From the NCBI GenBank assembly GCA_015179125.1, contig WHVA01000279.1, positions 83,018-147,017 on the forward strand: a stretch of DNA of 64,000 bases. The letters run 5' to 3'. Position 1 is the stretch's first letter. Every line of letters starts with the position of its first letter. The position numbers and the translations under genes were made by a program. Below, piece by piece: positions 53,806 through 64,000 of this stretch. The stretch is from Gautieria morchelliformis. Its lineage: Eukaryota > Basidiomycota > Agaricomycetes > Gomphales > Gomphaceae. The notes below the pieces were generated by a model. It did no database searches. It worked only from the letters and a program-made list of their open reading frames with translations, and had not been told where the DNA came from.

Positions 53806-56800
53806 ACCATTGGCTTACCCGATATAATCCGTCGATTAACTGGGGATTGGGTCAGATACAGTTCCGTACCCTGGATCAACTTCCTTCTATTCCGACGTCG
53901 TACGCAAAGATGGTTCAGGCCTCTTCTGCAACTCCGCTCGTGGATTCAGTTCCGCACTCCAGTCCCACTTTAGCACCTCCGTCCCTCGAGGCTCCTCGAA
54001 TTGCACTCATTTCCGCCACCGCTTTCTGCGTATTGCAACGGCAAGAAGATACGACCGTTTTCCAGCTTCACCTTTCCGATTCGGCTTCAGTCAAGGCTCA
54101 TTCCGCCTTGACTTCTGCTCCGGTCAATATGAGCTCAGTTCCGGAAGAATATCATGACTTCCCAGACATGTTCAATGAGGCCAGAGCTGATAAACCTGCT
54201 GAACATCGACCTTACGATTTGAAGATAAATTTGGAAGAAGGAGCATCTCCGCCCCTTGGACCAACCTACTCCCTTTTGCAAAGTGAACTCCAGACTCTCC
54301 GTGAGTCCTTCGATGAACATCTTAACATGGGCTTCAACCGCCCTTCGCTGTCTCCGCACGGCACTCCAGTCCTTTTCGTCACAAAGAAGGATGGATCTCT
54401 CGGCCTCTGCGTCTATTTCCACGGACTCAACGCCCGCACTAAGAAGGACAAATATCTGCTTCCGGGCATTTCCGCCCTCCTCAACACTCCCTGCAGGGTG
54501 AAGATCTACACTAAAATCGACCTCTGGCATGCTTATCACCTTGTCCGCATCCGCGAAGGTGACAAGTGGAAAACCACTTTCTGCACCCGCTACGGTGCTT
54601 TTGAGTGGGTTGTCATGCCGTTCGGTCTAACCAATGCTCCCGCCGCTTTTCAGTGCTTTATGAACGACATATTTTCCGACCTCCTCGACATATGCGTTCT
54701 AGTCCACATTGACGACATCCTCATCTATTCCGACACACCGGAAGAACATCGGGAACACATCCGCGAAGTACTCCACCGTCTCCGCAAACACCATCTCTAC
54801 GCAAAAGCAGAGAAATGCGAATGGCATCATGACACGGTCGAATACCTGGGCAACATCCTCTCTCCAACAGGTCTTACCATGGTAGAGGACAAAGTCAAGG
54901 CAATTCAAGAATGGCCGGAACCCCGACGTGTTAAGGATGTGCAGTCTTTCCTTGGCTTCGCCAACTTTTACCGGCATTTCATTTATAATTTTTCCGACAT
55001 TACTGTTCCGCTCACGCGTCTCACCAGGAAGGGTGCCCCATGGAATTTCACTCCGGAATGCTGTTCCGCATTTGAAGCCCTCAAAGCGGCCTTCACTACA
55101 GCTCCCATACTCGGTTTCTGGATTCCTGATGCCCAACTTGTCCTCGAAACCAACACTTCCAACTATGCGCTAGCCGCCATCCTTTCCATCATTTCCCCCA
55201 ATGACGGAGAAATTCATCCGATCGCCTTTCATTCCCGCACCTTTTCCACCCCGGAACTCAACTACGACATCCACAATAAGGAACTACTTGCGATTTTCGA
55301 AGCCTTCAAAATTTGGAGACACTATCTCGAAGGTCCAACTCATCTGATCGACGTTGTAACGGATCATAAAAACCTTGAGTATTTTGTGATTACTAAGATT
55401 TTGACTCGCCGTCAAGTCCACTGGTCTGAATATCTCTCACAGTTCAATATGGTGATCCGCTTCCGCCCCGGAAAGCTCGGAGAAAAACCCAACGCGCTAA
55501 CTAGACGTTGGGATGTCTACCCAAAAGAGGGAAGTAGCGACTATGCTAGCGTTAATCTGCACAATTTCCGCCCAGTATTCTTGACTGAGCACCTGGCATC
55601 GTCCCTGTGGGCCACAGCATTGCAGTTTCCGCTACTCCACGCATCAAGTATTATGGCCACCGAGTCTCTCCATTCCAACATCCGTTCCGCACTTCGTGCT
55701 GACCCCATCTCCGCAACCCACCTCGATAACCCAACCAGTCCTGGATGGTCCCTTGATTCCGACGGATTTCTCCGCTACAAGTTCCAGATCTACGTTCCGG
55801 ACACCAACGATCTACAACTTCATGTACTCCAGCAAAGCGATGATCACCCGCTCTCAGGACACCAAGGAAAAAACAAAACCCTCCACATAATCCGACGTAC
55901 CTACACATGGCCTCTTCTCCGCATGATGGTCCAAGACTAATGCAAGTCATGCACCACCTGTATGCACGCCAAGCCCCAACGTCACAAACCCTATGGCCTT
56001 CTGAAGCAACTTCTGATCCTGGAACAACCCTGGAATTCAATATCCATGGACTTCATCGAGAAACTTCCTAAGTCATCTGGCTATGGTACCATTCTAGTTA
56101 TCATTGACCACCTTACAAGCAGTCCATCTTTATTCCGACCTACGACACCATCACTTCCGCCCAGCTCGCACAACTGTGCTCCACGCCTTTTCCAAGCACG
56201 GAATCCCTTCCCATGTCACTTCCGACCGTGTATCAGAATTCGTGTCCTCATTTTTCCGCACCCTCGGCAAGGCTCTCAACATTAAACTCCACTTCACTTC
56301 CGGGTATCATCCTGAAGGTGACGGACAAACGGAACATACTAATCAGACCCTTGAGCAGTACCTTCGCGTCTATTGCAACTACCAACACAGCAATTGTCCG
56401 ACCTCCTTCCGCTCACGGAATTTGCCTACAACAATGTGCCTTCCGCTACTACCGGAATCTCACCCTTCTACGCCAACAAGGGCTACCACCCAAATCTCGC
56501 CATCCACCCTGAAAGTGACCTCACCTCTGCAAGAGCCCGATATTTCATTGTGGAACTCGACGACCTTCACCAGCACCTCCGAGAGAACATTTCCGCTGCT
56601 CAAAAGAGATACCAAACCTCTGCCGATCGGAAATGACTTCCACAACCGGCATTCGAGATAGGCGACGAAGTCTTTGTCAAAGGTGAAAATTTTCGCACCA
56701 CTCGCCCCTCAAAGAAGCTCTCTGAAAAATGCCTTGGCCCTTACGAGATAATCGCTAAGGCCGGCAGTCGTTCTTTCACTCTCAGACTTCCTGACAATAT

Positions 56801-57118
56801 GCGCGCAGTACACCTGGTATTCCATGTCTCCATGCTTGAGCCCACAGTCCGAATACAATTCCGAATCGAGAACCACCTCCGCCTCCGCCAGTCATCATCA
56901 ACGGAGAACCGGAATATGAGATATCAGAAATTCTCAACTCCAAGCTCGACAGATGTTACCGCTGGCAACTCCAGTACCTAGTCAAGTGGGCAGGCTACGA
57001 AAACACCGACGAAGAGACCTCCTGGATTTCTGCCACGGAGCTAGATCACGCCTCTGACCTCGTCTCTGATTTTCACGAGTCTTATCCTGATAAGCCTGGT
57101 CCCATTTCCGCACCATAG
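53806..57118 (+). pseudogene. Pol of chromovirus D: protease end to chromodomain
   Basis: The 697-codon frame to 55940 resumes protease (HWLTRYNPSINW) and carries RT (KIDLWHAYHLVRI, FGLTNAPAAFQ, VHIDDILIYSD near 54710), RNase H (LVLETNTSNYALAAIL, VTDHKNLEYF) and the start of the integrase finger (HPLSGHQGKNKT). A TAA at 55938 stands in the finger's CxxC part. Beyond it, integrase continues in shifting frames: SMDFIEKLP, TSDRVSEFVSSFF, HPEGDGQTEHTNQTLEQ (catalytic D, D, E), the tail GDEVFVKGENFRTTRPSKKL, and VFHVSMLEP. A chromodomain (YEISEILNSKL, LQYLVKWAGYE, TSWISATEL) ends at TAG 57118. Frameshifts lie near 56120, 56390 and 56880. Confidence 0.9.
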
Positions 57119-57537
57119 TCATTTCCGATCTTGTTTCCGACACCTTCATTAAGTCTTACAGCTCTCAAATCACTTGTCAAAACCCGATTAATTGTTCCGA
57201 TTTATTTTCCGACACTTCAAGAAATTATTTACAAGTCCTTCAACCTCTACTCCTCCCTCATTGTTTCCGCCTCACCCTCGTTTCCCTATTCCAGCCCTTC
57301 TTCCGCAGGTTCCACCTCAACAGTCACCAACTGTGTCTCCACCCTGTCCCTTGTTCCCGTCCTCTCGCTCAGACCTGCTTCTGCCCCAAATCCCTGCTCC
57401 TGCAGTCGTGCGTCCATTCGATCCTGGACCAAATCGTTCTGCCAACGCATTTCCCCCTCAACTGTTCCAAGACTGTGGACATCACAGTCATTTGGCTCTG
57501 TATGGACAGACCCTGATGCTGCTGGACCTCCGCCATA
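57119..57537. other. Post-pol spacer of chromovirus D
   Basis: C/T-rich sequence between the pol stop and the end of the antisense ORF. No convincing coding sequence, only short open frames of Ser/Pro-rich composition. Confidence 0.4.
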
Positions 57538-58482
57538 TCAATTAAAACATCCCGGATTTCGCGCTGCTGTTTTCCTCATAGCCCTCAACGACCCAGCAAT
57601 GTCAGTGAGGGGATAGGACATGGTAAATCGGTTCAAAACCGCCTGCTCCAATTTCCCGGTCACCGGAAACATTTCCGCGGATTTCCCTAAGCTCGGTCCC
57701 GGTTTCAATTTTGGCGTCGACCCTTCAACCTTCTGTTTTTTTTTCACTCCACCGTCAAGGCACACCCGTCTACCACACAGCGCCTTTTCTTGTCCTGGAA
57801 CTGATCGCACGATTTTTCCCACAGATTTCTGGGCCACGTGCAATCCAGCCCCTTTGACTCGCACGGGTCACAAGGAGCCTTCTCCTCTTCGTCATCATCT
57901 TGCATTTGCCGCTTCTTAGTCGCAGGATTCTCTGGACCCAATTCCCGCAACTCCAGCATCCAGGCCAACGTGTTCTCCCTGGCCTTTTGGAACTCGTCCG
58001 CCCACCATTTTCATTCCGCAACAATGTTCAGCACAGGGGTGACTTCCTTCTGTTTCCCCTTGCCCTCTGGAGGTGCCGTGCTTTCCGCGTCCGAATCAGA
58101 CTCGGATTCCACGATTTTCTGGATGCATTTCCCGTTAATTCCCAGACCCCTCCGTACAAAACTTCCGACTCACTCGTTGTTTTCCCGCCTTCTCCGCAGT
58201 GGCCTTGTCCTCCGCAGCTTTATTGGCCGCATCCCGTTTCCGCTTCTCCTCGCGGAGAGGTGCTTCCTCCTCACGTCGTTCATGGTCCTTCCTCTCCTTC
58301 TCCTTCCGTTCACGGTCCCAGAGTTCCTCTTCCTTGCGCTCCTCCTCCAACCGCTCTTTCTCTTTCCACGCGGCTTCCTTGGCCTCGCGTTTTTCTGTCA
58401 GTTCCTTTTGCGTGAGTATATCAGCGAAATGCTGTTTCATCTCAGCACTGGTCATTTTGGAGAAATTGACTTGGGAGCTCAT
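57538..58482 (-). pseudogene. Antisense accessory ORF of chromovirus D (coiled coil plus Cys-rich motif)
   Basis: This is read opposite to gag-pol, between pol and the 3' LTR. It starts MSSQVNFSKMTSAEMKQHF at 58482, followed by about 70 residues of almost pure E/K/R/A coiled coil (KEKERLEEERKEEELWDRER). After frameshifts the middle part (58024-57744) reads MLELRE, DDDEEEKAPCDPCESKGLDC, TWP and CDQFQDKKRRC, a C-x2-C-x6-C ... C-x8-C spacing that looks like a metal-binding motif with one Cys replaced by Phe. The C-terminal part (57860-57538) is basic (GGVKKKQKVEGSTPK). Expected intact length is about 315 residues. Cys-rich ORFs of this general look occur in Agaricomycete repeats, but I cannot name the family. 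It might be a nucleic-acid-binding regulator or a captured host gene. Confidence 0.6.
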
Positions 58483-58603
58483 GGTAGATTAGGATGAAGA
58501 TGCATTTTGTTTCCCGCCTATCTTTCGAACCCCGGTGTGTTTGTTCACAGGTCACATGATCCGACTTGTGGTCTCGTGGGGCTCGACCTTAGAAGGGAGA
58601 TAC

Positions 58604-59259
58604 TGTTACGACCGACCATTTCTGATTTCCAACCATCAGTTCTGCATACATTCCGCCCCTCTGATAATTCCGACATTCTGCCCCTTGTTCTACTCCCTTG
58701 TTCTTTCAACTCTATTACTCGGACACTCCGGACCCACTTCATCGTTCATCAAGATCATATATCTGGTCACCCTTGTAGTTCACTGTCAGATATGTTTTCC
58801 GACACCTCATTCTTTTGCCATTGTTTTACCTTACCCTGAACCCCCTTGTAGTCCCATTGTTCCCAATCAGTTAGTTCCCACATATGTCTACCCGACTTCC
58901 ACTCCACCTGGAATGTGCTTAGTACCATACCATTACCTGTTGTTTCTGCTCTTTGTATAAACCCTCTCATGTATGTCTCTGTTTCTGCAATCAGATAATC
59001 ACCTTGGATACTTGATTTCCTTCGCTCCATCTCCTGTTCTTAGCACAGCGAGTCTAGCAAAACCTCTGTCTCTCCGCCTTCTGTCTTCCGCCTTCCACCT
59101 CAGTTCTGACTCAGGTTCCGACCAATCCTTAGTTCAATACTTTTCGTCTTCCAACACATTTCCAAAATATTTAGGACGATAGTTCTTCGGGGGCGCAACC
59201 ATAAGTTGACGCCGCTGTCCTTTCCAGTTCCGACCTAGCGGAAATCTCGATACTTAACA
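58604..59259 (+). repeat. 3' LTR of chromovirus D
   Basis: 656 bp, TGTTACGACC to CTTAACA, followed by the target duplication GTAGT. Preceded by the polypurine tract at 58591-58600. Confidence 0.95.
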
Positions 59260-59401
59260 GTAGTCCATCATCCAAAGTGAGTTGCGATCTTTGCTGCGCC
59301 GTTGTGTCAAGATTGGTCTTTAGGCGTTAATATCGTGTATTAGTGAACACAGCGAATGCCCGAATAACTTGTGCGAATAAGTATGCCGTTCGGCGAATAG
59401 G

Positions 59402-59770
59402 TGTCAGGGTTCACGCATTTCCTTCCACAAGTTTCTATTTCCTTCCATGAGTTTCCGTTACCTTCCGTCAGTTTCCATAACCTTCCGTCACATTCCGTCA
59501 CATGTCACATTCCGTCACATGTCACATTCTGTCACACATTCTGTCACATGTCACATTCTGTCACCTTCTGTCACATGTCACATTCTGTCACCTTCTGTAA
59601 CCTTCTACAAGTTTCCGTCTCCCCTATTATGTAAGCCTTGCCAGCGCTATAAGACTGTAGCCTGTGTGGTGGCGTTTCCTCAGCTTGATCTCTGAGGATA
59701 CCCACTACACAGGCAAGTCCCCATGTATCTATCGTTGGTAGAGTTATAAACTGAGGATACCCACTACACA
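59402..59770 (+). repeat. Putative 5' LTR of Gypsy element F
   Basis: The proposed ends are TGTCAGGGTT and CACTACACA. The first half is a run of short repeats based on TTCCGTCACATGTCACA (59480-59600). The 20-bp word ending ACCCACTACACA occurs twice (around 59691-59711 and 59750-59770), so the exact 3' edge is uncertain. No second LTR lies within the window to confirm it. The 140 bp before it (59260-59401) are the flank of element D. Confidence 0.5.
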
Positions 59771-59909
59771 GTTGGTCATTGTCCTAGTATCGGCTCTTAT
59801 CTCCTTGAGTATCTTTGGTTGTGGCTTCGTCATTAGTGTTGCCCTCACAGAAGATCAAGCTCATAGGACGACCCCACACACTTTTCTTAACCAGCCTTCA
59901 TCTCAGCCT

Positions 59910-61016
59910 ATGGCAGACCAACTCCCAGATGTATACTGGGACTCCCTAGGTGACCATGGGCCATTTCTTCGAGGCCTCCTTTCCAGCCAAGCACAGCAGC
60001 TGCAGCAACTTCAACTGCAGAATCAGGAACTGCACAGTCAGATTGTTAACGTTCACGACCACTTAGCCAATGCTGCCACCAACGCTGCTGTTGCTGCTGC
60101 TCAAGCCCTTGCGCCCTCAGTACCTCACAGTGTCCCTCCATCTACTCGCTCTATCAAAGCAGCGGAACCGGAGAAGTTCAATGGAGACCGTGCAGAGACT
60201 GAAGGGTTTATCAGGTCTATCAGATTGTCCATCGCTGTCCAGCCGGCATCCTTCCCAGATGAGCGCACAAAGATCCTATATGCTCTTTCCTTCATGACAG
60301 GAGGCTCTGTGGAGATATGGGCACACAACGAGACACAGGCTGTCATTGATGGCACCTCCTCTATATCCACTCTGGAGGGGTTCATTAAACGTGTGGAGGA
60401 GGCCTTTGGTGACCCAGATCGTGCCAGAACGGCTCGCACTAAACTGCATGACCTTAGGATGGCGTCAGGAATGTCGGCAGATGAATACACGGCTCAATTT
60501 GAGATCCTGGCAGGCAGGACAGGCTTTAATGATGAGGCACTTGAGGATGCCTATGCTCGTGGCCTTCCAGCAGGTATCCTTGATAAGATCCACGCCCAGC
60601 CCTTTCTTCCATCCAACCTCAAAGCCTGGAAGGAAGCAGCCTGTCAGATTGACCGCAATCATCGCCGTCTGTTAGAGGTCAGGAAGGCACAGACACCTCA
60701 TGTCCCTAATCGCCCTCCTCCTACCCGTCCACTCCACACTCCTGCTACGGCTCCTGTTGTCACAGCACCACCCAGTAATGCGACACCTATGGACATTGAC
60801 TCATCCCGCCGCCGCACCAAAACACCGACCTGCTACAACTGTAAGAGACCTGGTCACATTTCACCAGACTGTCCTGAACCTCGCAAGCCACGAATCCGTG
60901 CAAACCTCACGGAGGCGGACATTGCAGCAATTGTCTCTAAATCTGTGGCAGCGGCGATGGAGGAACGCAAACAGAAGGTGGAAGCCCCTGTCCAAGATGA
61001 AGGAAAGGGTTTTTAG
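59910..61016 (+). CDS. Gag polyprotein of Gypsy element F
   Basis: The ATG at 59910 (MADQLPDVYWDSLG) begins a 368-residue Gag; the frame is open further upstream to 59772, but that part lies at the LTR edge. Residues about 25-50 form a Gln/Leu-rich coiled coil (QAQQLQQLQLQNQEL). The gag domain follows (KFNGDRAETEGFIRSI, ILYALSFMTGGSVEIWA, DEYTAQFEILAG). A Pro/Thr-rich linker leads to a CCHC knuckle, CYNCKRPGHISPDC (about residues 308-321). A C-terminal helix ends at 61016. The pol frame is in -1 relative to this one. The gene is uninterrupted and could still encode a structural protein. Confidence 0.88.
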   Translation: MADQLPDVYWDSLGDHGPFLRGLLSSQAQQLQQLQLQNQELHSQIVNVHDHLANAATNAAVAAAQALAPSVPHSVPPSTRSIKAAEPEKFNGDRAETEGFIRSIRLSIAVQPASFPDERTKILYALSFMTGGSVEIWAHNETQAVIDGTSSISTLEGFIKRVEEAFGDPDRARTARTKLHDLRMASGMSADEYTAQFEILAGRTGFNDEALEDAYARGLPAGILDKIHAQPFLPSNLKAWKEAACQIDRNHRRLLEVRKAQTPHVPNRPPPTRPLHTPATAPVVTAPPSNATPMDIDSSRRRTKTPTCYNCKRPGHISPDCPEPRKPRIRANLTEADIAAIVSKSVAAAMEERKQKVEAPVQDEGKGF

Positions 61017-61027
61017 GCCAGTCAGCG

Positions 61028-64000
61028 GTGAAAGACATGCCCCGCTCGACGAATCGGTTTTCAGTTCTCGAAACATGTACAATAGGGATCACAGGCAATA
61101 TGATGCATCCTTCTCTTATCCCTGATCGAACTGAAACCAAACCAGCCATGCCAAAAACCCAACCCATCGCTCCAGTTGCTAATGCAAACCTTCCAGTCCC
61201 TCTATATGTCCGTACTGCTGACCTCCGCCGATGCACCAAAGTACCTCTCAAGGTCCACTCCGTTGACACAGGGCATCCACTTGCAATTGACTCCCTCCTT
61301 GACAGTGGTGCTACAGGGATGTTCATCGATGTGGAGTTTGTAAGGGAACACAGACTTCGGACCCATCCCCGACCCCGTGCCATCCCCGTCTACAATATTG
61401 ATGGTACCCCAAATGAGGCTGGCTCAATCAAGGAAGAAGTTGACCTCATTTGCACCTTTGGGGATCATATGGAACGTGCCACATTCTCCGTCACGAGCCT
61501 TGGACGACTTGCCATCATTCTTGGTCACACATGGCTTGTTGAACACAACCCAGAAGTTGACTGGCGTACAGGAGATGTGAAGATGACACCTTGTCCCAAG
61601 TCATGTGGGGGCAGACCTGTTGTCAGAGGGCCCACAGTCGAAACTGTTCCAGAAGAGAGTGTAGATCAAGAGGAGGTTCCCATACAGCACACCCACTCCC
61701 TACTTGAGGAAGGAGACAGAACCTTTGTCATCTTTGTGAATGAGAGTCCTGAAATGATTGGTGCAGGCTGGACTGTCTCCCAACAGCTTGCTGAACGGGC
61801 CAGCAAGTCTGCACCAGTCAGATCCTTCAAGGACCTTGTCCCCAAACCATACCAGGAGTTCAAGGATGTGTTTTCTAAGGAGTCATTTGACCAACTGCCT
61901 CCTCGAAAGCCCTGGGACCATGCAATTGAGCTCACTCCAGGTGCACAACCCTTCAGCACAAAGGTTTACCCAATGTCACCGGTTGAGCAAAGGGAACTGG
62001 ATAACTTCCTTGAGGAGAACCTGAAGAGCCATCGTATCCGTCCTTCCAAGTCACCTATGGCATCTGCAGTCTTCTTTGTGAAGAAAAAGGACGGCAGTCT
62101 TAGATTTGTGCAAGACTACGGGAAGCTCAATGATATAACAATCAAGAATGCCTATCCTTTGCCCCTTGTTCCAGACATCATGAATAAGATTGCTGCTGGA
62201 AGGGCTAAATACTTCACAAAGCTTGACATTCGCTGGGGATATAATAATGTACACATAAAAGAGGGAGATCAGTGGAAGGCAGCCTTTCGGACAAATAGGG
62301 GCCTGTATGAACCTCTAGTCATGTTCTTTGGACTCACAAACAGCCCAGCAACCTTCCAGACAATGATGAATGACATCTTCAAGAGTCTCATCGATGAAGG
62401 GGTTGTGGTGGTGTTCATGGACGACATTCTCATCTTCACAGAGTCGCTTGAAGAACATCGTAGGATTGTACGACGTGTCCTTGAAATCCTCCGGGCCAAC
62501 AACCTGTACCTCAACCTGAAAAATGCCTATTTGAGAAACTAGAGGTGGAGTATCTTGGCCTCATCCTCTCTCAAGGACAGGTTGCCATGGACCCAGTCAA
62601 GGTTGCAGGGGTGCGGGACTGGCCAATACATGTAACGTCACTGAAGTCAAATCATTCCTTGGTTTCATCAACTTCTACCGTAGATTTGTGAAAGACTTCT
62701 CACACATTGCAAAGCCCCTCAACCAGTTGACAAAACAGGATGCCCAATGGTCTTGGGATCCAAGTGGCCCAGAGCAAATGTCCTTCGACAAGCTCAAACT
62801 CCTCATCACCTCACACCGATCCTTGTCCTCCCTGATCAAGACAAACATTTCCGTCTTGAAACAGATGCCTCAGCCTATGCCACAGGAGCAGTACTGTCCC
62901 AGCTATGTGATGATGGCAAATGGCGGCCTGTGGGGTTTGTCTCCAAAAGCCTCAATGATGCTGAACGCAACTATGCCATCCATGACAAGGAGCTTCTTTC
63001 TGTGATTCGGGGATTAGAGGAATGGCGCCACATCTTAGAGGGAACAAAGCACAAGATTGAGATTCTCAATGACCATCAGAATCTCACCTACTTCCGCACT
63101 GCACAAAACCTGAACCGTCGTCAAGCACGCTGGTCACTCTACCTCTCTCACTTTTATTTTGAGCTGATCCATCGTCCTGGTCGTCATTCAGCCAAGCCTG
63201 ATGCACTCTCACGACGCGTGATCATAAGCGGGGGGAGGAAGACAACCAAAATCAAGACTTACTTACCCCTGACTTGTTCCACATCAAGGCGAATCCTCCA
63301 GAGGCTGGCGTGCAGTTAGTCCCAGGTGAAGGTGATGCTTTCCTCAATCGAGTAAGGAACTGTGTAGACCGGGATGAAAAGGTTGTCAAGGCTCTCAAAG
63401 AACTGGGTTCCTCTGGAAATTTGCCAGGAGAAGAGTGGTCTGAACAGGATGGGCTTGTCCTCTATCACAACAAAGTGTACGTGCCGCTTGATGCAAAACT
63501 ACGACATGAAATAGTGAAAGCGCACCATGACATACCTCTCACCGGTCACCCTGGTCGTTGGAGAACCACTGAACTAGTTGCTCGGAGTTACTGGTGGCCT
63601 GGGATGGGACGTTACATTGCAAAATACGTGAAGGCCTGTGACCTGTGCAACCGGACAAAAACCTTCCCTGCTTCTCCCATTGGCAAGCTTCTACCAAACC
63701 GTATCCCAGACCGTAGATGGCAGGTTATGTCTGTTGACTTGATCGTAGAACTGCCTACCAGTCATGGCTATGATGCTCTCCTTGTTGTCGTCGATCGCCT
63801 CTCAAAGTGTGCACATGTCATTCCCACCACTTCAGACGTAACTTCGGTGGGAGTTGCCCGACTCTTCCGTGATCATGTTTGGAAACTTCATGGGCTCCCT
63901 GAAGAAATCATCAGTGATCGAGGCACACAGTTCATCTCCCAGTTCATGCGTGAACTGAACAAACTTCTTGGTGTCAAAGTCGCTGCCTCTACTGCTATCA
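61028..64000 (+). pseudogene. Pol of Gypsy element F, frameshifted and running off the window
   Basis: The first frame (61028-62542) has protease with SLLDSGATGMFID (intact D-S-G, near 61300), RT with KLDIRWGYNNVHI, FGLTNSPATFQ and the catalytic VFMDDILIF near 62420. A deletion near 62520 breaks the EKC-F segment, and further indels near 62625, 62815 and 63220 move the frame. RNase H is seen as FRLETDASAYATGAVL and LNDHQNLTYF (62845-63110). From about 63222 integrase is open to the end of the window: HHDIPLTGH and CDLC finger, then D in SVDLIVELP and D in ISDRGTQF. The catalytic Glu would lie just past 64000. Compared with family C the order and motifs are the same, so it belongs to a related Gypsy lineage. 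Confidence 0.87.

Larger units (their letters stand above)
43945..59259 (+). mobile_element. Chromovirus D (Ty3/Gypsy), complete but with nested insertions
   Basis: LTRs at 43945-44601 and 58604-59259 are flanked by the same 5-bp duplication, GTAGT (43940-43944 and 59260-59264), so this 15.3-kb unit is one insertion. Inside are a solo LTR of family G (44856-45352) in gag and a complete family C element (46928-53805) in protease. Removing them leaves about 7.9 kb with gag, protease, RT, RNase H, integrase and chromodomain in order. Between pol and the 3' LTR are 1.5 kb with an antisense ORF. The purine run AGAAGGGAGA before the 3' LTR is the polypurine tract. Confidence 0.95.

Overview
The window is transposon-dominated DNA from a filamentous fungus, most likely a basidiomycete (Agaricomycete). 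That placement is an inference. It rests on the types of Ty3/Gypsy chromovirus, the autonomous Helitron, a decayed tyrosine recombinase of a basidiomycete type, a WD40-repeat fragment like those of fungal NACHT-WD40 proteins, and a possible FunK1-type kinase remnant. I see no intact host gene, tRNA, rRNA or CRISPR array. Nearly every long reading frame belongs to a transposable element or is a shadow of one.

Layout. 1-6970: fragments. These are the 3' part of a chromovirus (family X, minus strand, 1089-2895) carrying a piece of family C LTR, a solo-type LTR (family E, 3044-3745), a short LTR element (family G, 4022-5461, target duplication TGTGA) whose interior holds a WD40 gene fragment, a 119-bp tandem duplication, and a Helitron helicase remnant (6597-6850). 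6971-12047: a Ty3/Gypsy element (family C, copy A) with 5' LTR, gag and pol, truncated in the integrase. 12116-28479: a head-to-tail series of Helitron units on the minus strand. Three non-autonomous B units carry a 21-bp minisatellite. They alternate with two A units, each a Helitron 3' end plus nested LTRs, and end at a decayed autonomous Helitron encoding Rep and PIF1-like helicase (21858-28479). 28915-30605: a Copia element cut off in its pre-integrase domain. 30606-40236: a nearly whole family X chromovirus on the minus strand with 213-bp LTRs. Between its chromodomain and its 3' LTR it has an extra sense-strand ORF that I cannot assign. 40640-41720: a tyrosine recombinase pseudogene. 42002-43085: a solo LTR of family D with a solo LTR G nested in it. 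43200-43740: the 3' end of another Copia element. 43945-59259: a full-length chromovirus (family D, target duplication GTAGT). It has been invaded by a solo LTR G in gag and by a complete family C element (46928-53805, duplication ACCAT) in the protease; that element carries an LTR E insertion of its own. Family D also carries an antisense ORF between pol and the 3' LTR. 59402-64000: the 5' part of another Gypsy element (F), which runs off the window.

The genes here serve element replication. Gag packages element RNA, protease processes the polyprotein, reverse transcriptase/RNase H copies it, and integrase (often with a chromodomain that can direct insertion to modified chromatin) inserts it. 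The Helitron uses an HUH Rep nuclease fused to a helicase for rolling-circle transposition. Almost all copies are broken by frameshifts and nonsense codons, and several of the stops look like CGA to TGA changes, as expected from decay of methylated CpG. Perfect 5-bp target duplications around six LTR insertions or elements (one of them present in both A-unit copies) let the order of nesting be read directly.
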